Positions 5,365 to 10,335 of a stretch of DNA of 10,335 nt are shown here, piece by piece. Location: NCBI GenBank assembly GCA_017476085.1, contig JAFVEJ010000246.1, positions 1-10,335 of the forward strand, written 5' to 3'. This DNA is from Alphaproteobacteria bacterium. GTDB lineage: Bacteria; Pseudomonadota; Alphaproteobacteria; RF32; CAG-977. A program made the translations under genes and the position numbers. Position 1 is the first letter of the stretch. Each line of letters opens with the position of its first letter. Below the pieces are notes generated by a model that saw only the letters and a program-made list of their open reading frames with translations, had not been told where the DNA came from and did no database searches.

Positions 5365-7569
5365 ATGTCTCTTACGCATTCGATCAGTAGCGCTTTGAAC
5401 GGCATCAGAACGTCGCAGAAAGCGATTGACGTGGTGTCCGAAAACGTATCCAACGTCAACACGGAAGGATATTCCCGAAAAGCCTATTCTCAAAAAACGC
5501 TTGTTTTAAACAACGGCGTTTCTTCCGGCGCGATCAGCAACACGGATCTGCGCCAGGTCGATATGAAAATGCGCGCGCAGCTGCGCAAAGAAACGGGAAT
5601 TTTACAGGAAGCCAGCGTTCGGACTTATTATCTGGATTTAATTCAAGCCAAAATGGGGCAGCCGTCTTCGCAATACTCCATATCCAACCGTATCAATGCC
5701 ATTCAAACGGCCTTTGAAAGTTTGGGAATTGATTCGGACAAACTGAACGCCCAATCAACCGCCGTCACCGCATTGGATACATCTTTTTCTCAAATGAGGG
5801 AATTAAGCGATCAAATTCAGGCGCTGCGAAAAGAAGTCGATGAAGAAATTTCATCTTTGTGCGATGAAGTCACCGATATTTTAAAACAGCTGGACAAACT
5901 GAACGACGACATTGTGCGCACAACCGCCGTCGGCGGACAATCGGCCGACAATTATAAAGACCAGCGTGATACACTGATTACCCGTCTGTCGGAAATTATG
6001 GACATACAAACTTATGAACGGTCAACGGAAGAAACAGTCATTCTGACGGCCGGCGGCAAGCCTTTGCTGGACAAAGACAACGTAGTCGTTTCTCATGAAG
6101 CGGTTACAGCCACGGGATCTTTAATTTCCTATTCTGCCGGCAGCATTACCGGCATCTATGCCGGAAAATTTGATATCACCAAAGAAATTACTTCCGGCGA
6201 AATGAGCGGATTGATCAAACTGCGCGATACGGAACTGCAGGATTTGCAGCTGCAGCTGGATGAACTGGCTTATCAAATGACACAGCAAATGAACGCCGTT
6301 CACAATACCGGCTCCTGCTATCCGAACACGGTTTATGAAGCTGTCGGAACAAGAACATTCATTGACGGCGCGCAGCAAACAATCTCGCTGTCGGGCGGAG
6401 ACGTTAAAATTATTCTGTTTAATTCGGAAGGCGAAGAAGCATTCAGTACCAGTTTGACTCACGATCTTGCCTTTACAAACGGCAGCATCAACGATATGAG
6501 CCAAACAATCCAGGATTGGCTGCGCACGGCCGTTGACGGCCCGCATCTGACAACCGCTTCTGTCGGATTAAACGCAGACGGCCGATTGGCGATTGATTTA
6601 GGAACCAGCGCTTACTCAATCACATTCAAAGACGAAGCCTCTGTTCTCAGAGGAAGTGATGCCGCCGACATTTCCATCGGTTTTGATGCGGACGGCAGCG
6701 GTGTTGTCGATCAAACGTATGCGGGCTTTTCAAACTTTTTCGGATTAAACGACCTGATCGTTACATCCAAAGAAGATTCCGTTTATGAGTCGGAAATATT
6801 TTCCACCGGCGCTCTGATGGGAATCAGAGGAAAAACCATGCTGAATTTTTCCGACACCGTTCATGGATTGAATTTCGGATCCGTTGAAATCACGACAACG
6901 GATTCCCTAAAAACAATTGCGGAAAAAATTAACACAAGCCTGATTGACGACGCCGGACGCCAAATCGTCAAGGCGGAACTGGTTCAGGAAGGCGCCGGAT
7001 ACCGTTTGCGTTTAATCAATATTGACAATCACCAAATGGAAATTACGGAAACGAAAACAACCGTCAACAACGTCACCAGCAGCAGCATTTTGGATCGGTT
7101 GGGAATGAAAATATCCCATGCAAACTATGCGGCTTCCTTAAATGTGCGGTCCGATATTTTGGAAACCCCGGGAAAACTGAACACGGGGAAGATCCAATAC
7201 AGCTCCGCAACGGGTTCTTACTTTGTCGGAGAAACGGATAATTCGCTGGCGAATGATATTGCGGCCGTTTTCACAAAAGCGCTTCCATTCGGTTCCGCCG
7301 GCAGTTTCAGAAAAACAACAGCGACAATGACCAATTACGCGGCCTCAATTGTCAGCGGACTGGCCGTCAATTTAAATGAAGCCAAATCAACCAACGACTA
7401 TCAAACCGAATTGGTTACAACCATATACAGAAAAGAACAGGATGTCAGCGGTGTCGATCTGGATGAAGAATTGGCACTCATGTTGCAATATCAACGTTCA
7501 TACAGCGCCGCCGCAAAAGCGCTGACAACTTCTTTGGAAATGCTGGAATTATTGGACAGCATTGTGTAG
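5365..7569 (+). CDS. flgK: Flagellar hook-associated protein 1 FlgK
   Basis: FlgK is the first junction protein between hook and filament and is exported by the flagellar type III system. The 734-residue product has the axial-protein N-terminus (ISSALNGIRTSQKAIDVVSENVSNVNTEGYSRK, about 7-39). The C-terminal helix region carries SGVDLDEELALMLQYQRSYSAAAKALTTSLEMLELLDSIV (final 40 residues). Both D0/D1 ends are intact. It is longer than E. coli FlgK (547 residues). The extra length lies in the surface-exposed middle, including a DADGSGVVDQTYAGFSNFFGLNDL stretch. ATG 5365 has AAAGGA 6 nt upstream. The gene ends with TAG followed immediately by TAA, and flgL starts 15 nt later. Confidence 0.96.
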   Translation: MSLTHSISSALNGIRTSQKAIDVVSENVSNVNTEGYSRKAYSQKTLVLNNGVSSGAISNTDLRQVDMKMRAQLRKETGILQEASVRTYYLDLIQAKMGQPSSQYSISNRINAIQTAFESLGIDSDKLNAQSTAVTALDTSFSQMRELSDQIQALRKEVDEEISSLCDEVTDILKQLDKLNDDIVRTTAVGGQSADNYKDQRDTLITRLSEIMDIQTYERSTEETVILTAGGKPLLDKDNVVVSHEAVTATGSLISYSAGSITGIYAGKFDITKEITSGEMSGLIKLRDTELQDLQLQLDELAYQMTQQMNAVHNTGSCYPNTVYEAVGTRTFIDGAQQTISLSGGDVKIILFNSEGEEAFSTSLTHDLAFTNGSINDMSQTIQDWLRTAVDGPHLTTASVGLNADGRLAIDLGTSAYSITFKDEASVLRGSDAADISIGFDADGSGVVDQTYAGFSNFFGLNDLIVTSKEDSVYESEIFSTGALMGIRGKTMLNFSDTVHGLNFGSVEITTTDSLKTIAEKINTSLIDDAGRQIVKAELVQEGAGYRLRLINIDNHQMEITETKTTVNNVTSSSILDRLGMKISHANYAASLNVRSDILETPGKLNTGKIQYSSATGSYFVGETDNSLANDIAAVFTKALPFGSAGSFRKTTATMTNYAASIVSGLAVNLNEAKSTNDYQTELVTTIYRKEQDVSGVDLDEELALMLQYQRSYSAAAKALTTSLEMLELLDSIV

Positions 7570-7584
7570 TAAGGGAGCAAAACC

Positions 7585-8487
7585 ATGACTAGAGTCCCGA
7601 CAACCGCCACTTATCACTTATACCTGTCGCAAATGACAAAGCAAAAAGCCGCGATGTCAGACGTTTCTTATCAGGCCTCCACTGGCAACAGATACGCTTC
7701 TTATGACAAATACGGGTTATCCACTTACCGCTTGTTGTCTTTGCAGAACGAACAAGCCGTCACGACAAAGTATCTGGAAACCAACTCCATCACGCAGGTT
7801 ATGCTGGAAACGCAGCAAACATCCATGGACGGCATCCGTTCGGCTTTGACGACCGTTCGTTCTCAAGTGCGCGAATTTTATGCGAACGACCTGACGGCGA
7901 TGTCCCAAAACCCCACGGAAGAACAAATGATTTCTCTGCGCAATGTGCAGGATGCGGCCTTTGAAGCGATGTCTTTAATCGCCTATTACCTGAATACGGA
8001 AATTGACGGAAATTATATCTTCGGCGGAGGAAAAACAACAGTGCCGCCGGTTGATTTTTCCTATAAGACTCTGGAAGAATTTCAATCGGTTTATAACGGC
8101 GATGTTTTGACTTACCCGACCAGCTATTCCGCCTCGCTTTCCCAAATGTCCACTTCGGCGGAAACGCTGGGCGGCATTACGATTGAACAGGAGTTTCAAA
8201 CCGTCGCGCCGAAAACAACCGTTTACAACGGATCTCCCTCCAACACTATGACCTTTGATGCTGCCGCAGGTTCGTTAACGGCGGACCAAGGAACATTCAC
8301 GGGACTGTCCGTCGGCAGCAAGGTTATCCTTAACGGCACGGCGAGCAACAACGGAACATTCACGGTTCAATCCGTTTCCGCCGACGGTTCCGCCGTTACT
8401 TTTGCCGAAACGCTGACCGACGAAACACTGACCGACTCTTCGGCCGTCACATTAACAACGGAAACATGGAAATTCAATTCCACTTAA
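7585..8487 (+). CDS. flgL: Flagellar hook-associated protein 3 FlgL, N-terminal part (ends at in-frame TAA)
   Basis: FlgL is the second hook-filament junction protein. This 300-residue piece starts at ATG 7585 with AAGGGAG 7 nt upstream. Residues 1-150 match the FlgL/flagellin N-terminal D0-D1 region: YQASTGNRYASY around 29-40, long helices, and the family mark DGNYIFGGGKTTVPPVDF at about 141-158. From about residue 219 it enters the first beta-rich repeat, then stops at TAA 8485-8487. The matching C-terminal D1-D0 helices, needed for polymerisation, are not in this piece but continue in the same frame after the stop. On its own this product should not assemble. The break could be a true nonsense mutation, a sequencing or assembly error, or recoding. 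Confidence 0.9.
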   Translation: MTRVPTTATYHLYLSQMTKQKAAMSDVSYQASTGNRYASYDKYGLSTYRLLSLQNEQAVTTKYLETNSITQVMLETQQTSMDGIRSALTTVRSQVREFYANDLTAMSQNPTEEQMISLRNVQDAAFEAMSLIAYYLNTEIDGNYIFGGGKTTVPPVDFSYKTLEEFQSVYNGDVLTYPTSYSASLSQMSTSAETLGGITIEQEFQTVAPKTTVYNGSPSNTMTFDAAAGSLTADQGTFTGLSVGSKVILNGTASNNGTFTVQSVSADGSAVTFAETLTDETLTDSSAVTLTTETWKFNST

Positions 8488-9470
8488 GATCCGACAACGG
8501 ATATCACGACCAATTCCCTGACGGGACGCGCCGGTTCGTTTTCCGATTTAAAAGAAGGGCAGCAGATTTTACTGAGCGGAACGACAGCCAATGACGGATA
8601 TCTGACGATTCAAAGCATTTCGCGGGACGGTTCGACAATCATCTTTGACGAAACGGTGACGGACGAAACGCTGAATACTCCCGTTCTGACAAGCGGTTCC
8701 GTTACGATTCAACAAAGCACGCAAACGGGAAAAATTACTGCAAATTCCAACGTGGGCGAAGAAATTCAGACTTTCCAAATCAACCGTTCCGTCATTGCCG
8801 ACAGCGTCAACAACTCTTTAACTGCATCTGCCGGAACATTCAGTGACCTTTCCGCAGGGCAAACAGTCACGATCAAAGACAACTTGAACCAAGAGTACAC
8901 TTTATATGTCAAATCCGTTTCGTCGGACGGCGCGACTTTAAACTTTTCTTCCGGCACTCCCGTTCCGTCAATAACCTCTGTGGCAACGGTTACGACTCAT
9001 ACGGACATCGGCGGCTTCATCACATCCAGCTTAAAAGGCAGTGCTTTGCAGACCGGCGACGTTTCTTTCAATCTTAATCAAAACACGATGAGCGCCTCTG
9101 TCAAAGGAGCCTTTTCCCAATATCATGCCGGGGACTGCCTGATCATTAAAGGAGCCGACAGCAACGACAAAATATATATTGTCGATTCCGTTTCCGAAGA
9201 CGGCCGCACGGTCAAATTTTCGGATAAAACCCGTATCGTTACGGAAATGAACGCTCACAGCGGCACTCCTTTGATAAACGGAGAAGGTTTAACGATCTGC
9301 AAAACATATTCTGTCGGCGCGACTGTTGAAATGAAAGGAACAGACAATACCTACAACGGTTTATACACTGTTTTGGGCATTTCCGATGACGGCAAAGAAA
9401 TGACCGTACGCACGGAAAGTTTTCCCGAATACGGCGCAACGGCAAGTTTTGCTTCCGCCTCTTTTGCGAC
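8240..9470 (+). repeat. flgL: Tandem beta-rich repeats inside flgL (about 4.5 copies)
   Basis: Protein repeats share the pattern G(T/S)F(S/T)xLxxGxxxxxxG, then a short turn, then (V/I)xS(V/I)SxDGxxxxF. The G-x-F motif falls at codons 8290, 8533, 8833 and 9106, giving periods of 81, 100 and 91 codons. A fifth copy lacking the first strand starts near 9304 (SVGATVEMKG, then VLGISDDGKEMTV). Copies 1 and 2 are still similar as DNA: 8407-8430 and 8650-8673 differ at only a few of 24 bases. The block sits where FlgL has its surface-exposed variable domain. Confidence 0.75.
8485..8487 (+). other. flgL: In-frame TAA interrupting flgL
   Basis: The frame starting at 7585 runs ACT TAA GAT here and then stays open to 9936. 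The downstream part is in the same frame and completes both the repeat array and the FlgL C-terminus. One base substitution (for example TAA to CAA, AAA or GAA) would restore one open frame of about 784 codons. TAA ends several neighbouring genes (rng, dksA, flgJ, flgN), so it is a normal stop in this genome. Confidence 0.9.
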
Positions 9471-9939
9471 GGACACTTACTACCGCGGAGGTCAACTGGC
9501 TTTCAACTACAGGATCAGCGAAACAAGCAATGTCGCGAACGATATTAATGCATCGGCTTCGGCTTTTGAAAAAATTTTCCGAGCTCTCGGCAATATTGCG
9601 CAAGGAAATCTGCTGGACGCGGACACTCCCGAAAGCGCCGGACAACGCGTTTCGGAAGCGCTGAATTTGTTGGATAAAGCCCTGACCGTCAATCCGAACA
9701 AAAAAAACGATGACGTCACAAGCATACAATATTCGGTCATCACCAGAATGGACCAAGTCAAAACAACGATCGACAATCAAACAATCCTGCAAAATTCTTT
9801 GGACAGCTATATTTCGGCATTAACGCAAGTCGATAAAACGGAAGCGGTCACGATGCTGCTGCAGGCATCCGAAAATTTGAAAGTATCTTATTCCGTTCTG
9901 TCAACTTTGAATAATTTAAGTCTGCTGAACTATCTGTAA
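8488..9939 (+). CDS. flgL: FlgL C-terminal part (in-frame continuation after TAA, no own start)
   Basis: This open stretch of 483 codons directly continues the flgL frame. It holds repeats 2 to 5 and then, over roughly the last 110 residues, the FlgL C-terminal D1-D0 helices (NDINASASAFEKIFRALGNI, then ISALTQVDKTEAVTMLLQAS, ending SVLSTLNNLSLLNYL). No credible separate start exists. There is no ATG in frame until the repeat at about 9088, and the GTG at 8656 lies in the middle of repeat 2 without a ribosome-binding site. It is therefore better read as the second half of one interrupted flgL than as a separate gene. It is the last piece of the flagellar operon and is followed at once by a terminator. 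Codon usage and composition look like the first half, so the break seems recent if real. Confidence 0.85.
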   Translation, partial: DPTTDITTNSLTGRAGSFSDLKEGQQILLSGTTANDGYLTIQSISRDGSTIIFDETVTDETLNTPVLTSGSVTIQQSTQTGKITANSNVGEEIQTFQINRSVIADSVNNSLTASAGTFSDLSAGQTVTIKDNLNQEYTLYVKSVSSDGATLNFSSGTPVPSITSVATVTTHTDIGGFITSSLKGSALQTGDVSFNLNQNTMSASVKGAFSQYHAGDCLIIKGADSNDKIYIVDSVSEDGRTVKFSDKTRIVTEMNAHSGTPLINGEGLTICKTYSVGATVEMKGTDNTYNGLYTVLGISDDGKEMTVRTESFPEYGATASFASASFATDTYYRGGQLAFNYRISETSNVANDINASASAFEKIFRALGNIAQGNLLDADTPESAGQRVSEALNLLDKALTVNPNKKNDDVTSIQYSVITRMDQVKTTIDNQTILQNSLDSYISALTQVDKTEAVTMLLQASENLKVSYSVLSTLNNLSLLNYL

Positions 9940-9940
9940 A

Positions 9941-9971
9941 AAAAAGCTCCTCGGCAACAGAGGAGCTTTTT
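9941..9971. terminator. Bidirectional terminator between flgL and the cysteine-rich gene
   Basis: AAAAAGCTCCTC (9941-9952) pairs perfectly with GAGGAGCTTTTT (9960-9971) around a 7-nt loop. Both strands give a GC-rich stem followed by a T run. It starts right after the flgL stop (9937-9939) and ends 5 nt before the stop of the convergent gene, so it serves both transcripts. Confidence 0.9.
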
Positions 9972-9976
9972 ATAAA

Positions 9977-10335
9977 TCATTCAGCATATCCATACTCGTC
10001 AGAATAATCATCATAACCGCCGTTATCCTCTTCAACCGGCAAAAGTTCTTGTTCTTTTTCGGGAACCTTTTCCGCTTTCTGCTGCGCGGGAATATTTCCT
10101 TCCACATTAAACAGGCAATATCCGTCCACGCATCGGCGACTCAATCCCGCGACCGGAGGACAATGAGAATCTTCCAAACATTGGACGCAGGTATATGGCA
10201 GTGATTTATACGGTTTCGGCATACAATGAGGCGCAGCCGGAGAACACACCGCATCTATGCAGGGATCGATTTTTTTACAGGTATAATCCCGTTCGCAATA
10301 CATCCCTTTTTCACAATGGGCGTTAATCACACATT
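9977..10335 (-). CDS. Cysteine-rich protein, partial (5' end outside window)
   Basis: I do not recognise this gene. The minus-strand frame is open to the window edge. The GTG at 10330 is not supported as a start: the frame upstream continues with a Cys codon and fits the Cys spacing, so the gene probably extends beyond 10335. The visible 117 residues plus edge codon carry 12 cysteines spaced like small disulfide repeats (C-x5-C-x5-C-x5-C, then CVQCLEDSHC and CVDGYC). A Glu/Pro linker and an acidic Tyr-rich tail (DDYSDEYGYAE) follow. Such patterns usually mean an extracytoplasmic, disulfide-bonded or metal-binding protein. No function can be assigned, and any signal peptide would lie outside the window. 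Confidence 0.7.
   Translation of the reverse strand, partial: CVINAHCEKGMYCERDYTCKKIDPCIDAVCSPAAPHCMPKPYKSLPYTCVQCLEDSHCPPVAGLSRRCVDGYCLFNVEGNIPAQQKAEKVPEKEQELLPVEEDNGGYDDYSDEYGYAE

Noticed and set aside
7567..7572. Tandem stop TAG-TAA at the end of flgK as possible recoding
   Set aside because: The FlgK C-terminus is complete at LELLDSIV, and double stops are ordinary; nothing follows in frame that would extend the protein.
8240..9470. Repeat block as a CRISPR array or mobile element
   Set aside because: The repeats are diverged protein-coding modules with an open frame and no short identical repeats, spacers, terminal inverted repeats or transposase.
8656..9939. GTG 8656 as start of an independent gene
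   Set aside because: It lies in the middle of repeat 2, has no ribosome-binding site, and the same open frame extends back to the TAA at 8485, so the stretch is the second half of flgL.

Overview
The window looks like chromosomal DNA of a flagellated alphaproteobacterium of moderate GC content. Three things point there: the gene order maf, rng (RNase E/G), yacG, tRNA-Phe; a DksA whose zinc finger keeps only one cysteine; and fliX, a flagellar regulator known from alphaproteobacteria, placed divergently from flgI. The species cannot be named from the sequence. A cysteine-rich protein at the right edge recalls proteins I associate with host-associated alphaproteobacterial lineages, but that is only an impression.

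Left part (1-2292, all minus strand). A housekeeping cluster is read right to left: maf (nucleotide pyrophosphatase), rng (RNase E/G-type nuclease) and yacG (small zinc protein) are packed with start/stop overlaps. They are followed by tRNA-Phe(GAA), which has its own good sigma70-type promoter over the end of yacG and a strong hairpin terminator. A second terminator separates maf from dksA.

Middle (2315-3419). dksA and fliX are also on the minus strand. The 191-bp gap between fliX and flgI holds a well-formed sigma54 (-24/-12) promoter pointing at flgI, a perfect 13-bp palindrome about 87 bp upstream of its predicted start, and a weaker sigma70-like promoter for fliX.

Right part (3420-9971, plus strand). 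This is a late flagellar operon: flgI (P-ring), a FlgJ-N/CheL-type rod-binding protein, a FlgN-like coiled-coil chaperone, flgK (hook-associated protein 1) and flgL (hook-associated protein 3). It ends in a 12-bp bidirectional terminator. It encodes the P-ring, a rod assembly factor and the hook-filament junction with its probable export chaperone. The flgL reading frame is unusual. It spans about 784 codons because tandem beta-rich repeats are inserted between its conserved ends, and it is interrupted by one in-frame TAA at 8485-8487. After the terminator, a partial gene for a cysteine-rich protein runs in from the right edge on the minus strand.

I see no CRISPR array, transposon, phage gene or defence system. 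Most of the window is conserved housekeeping and flagellar content. The points worth checking are the broken or recoded giant FlgL and the sigma54/palindrome control region.
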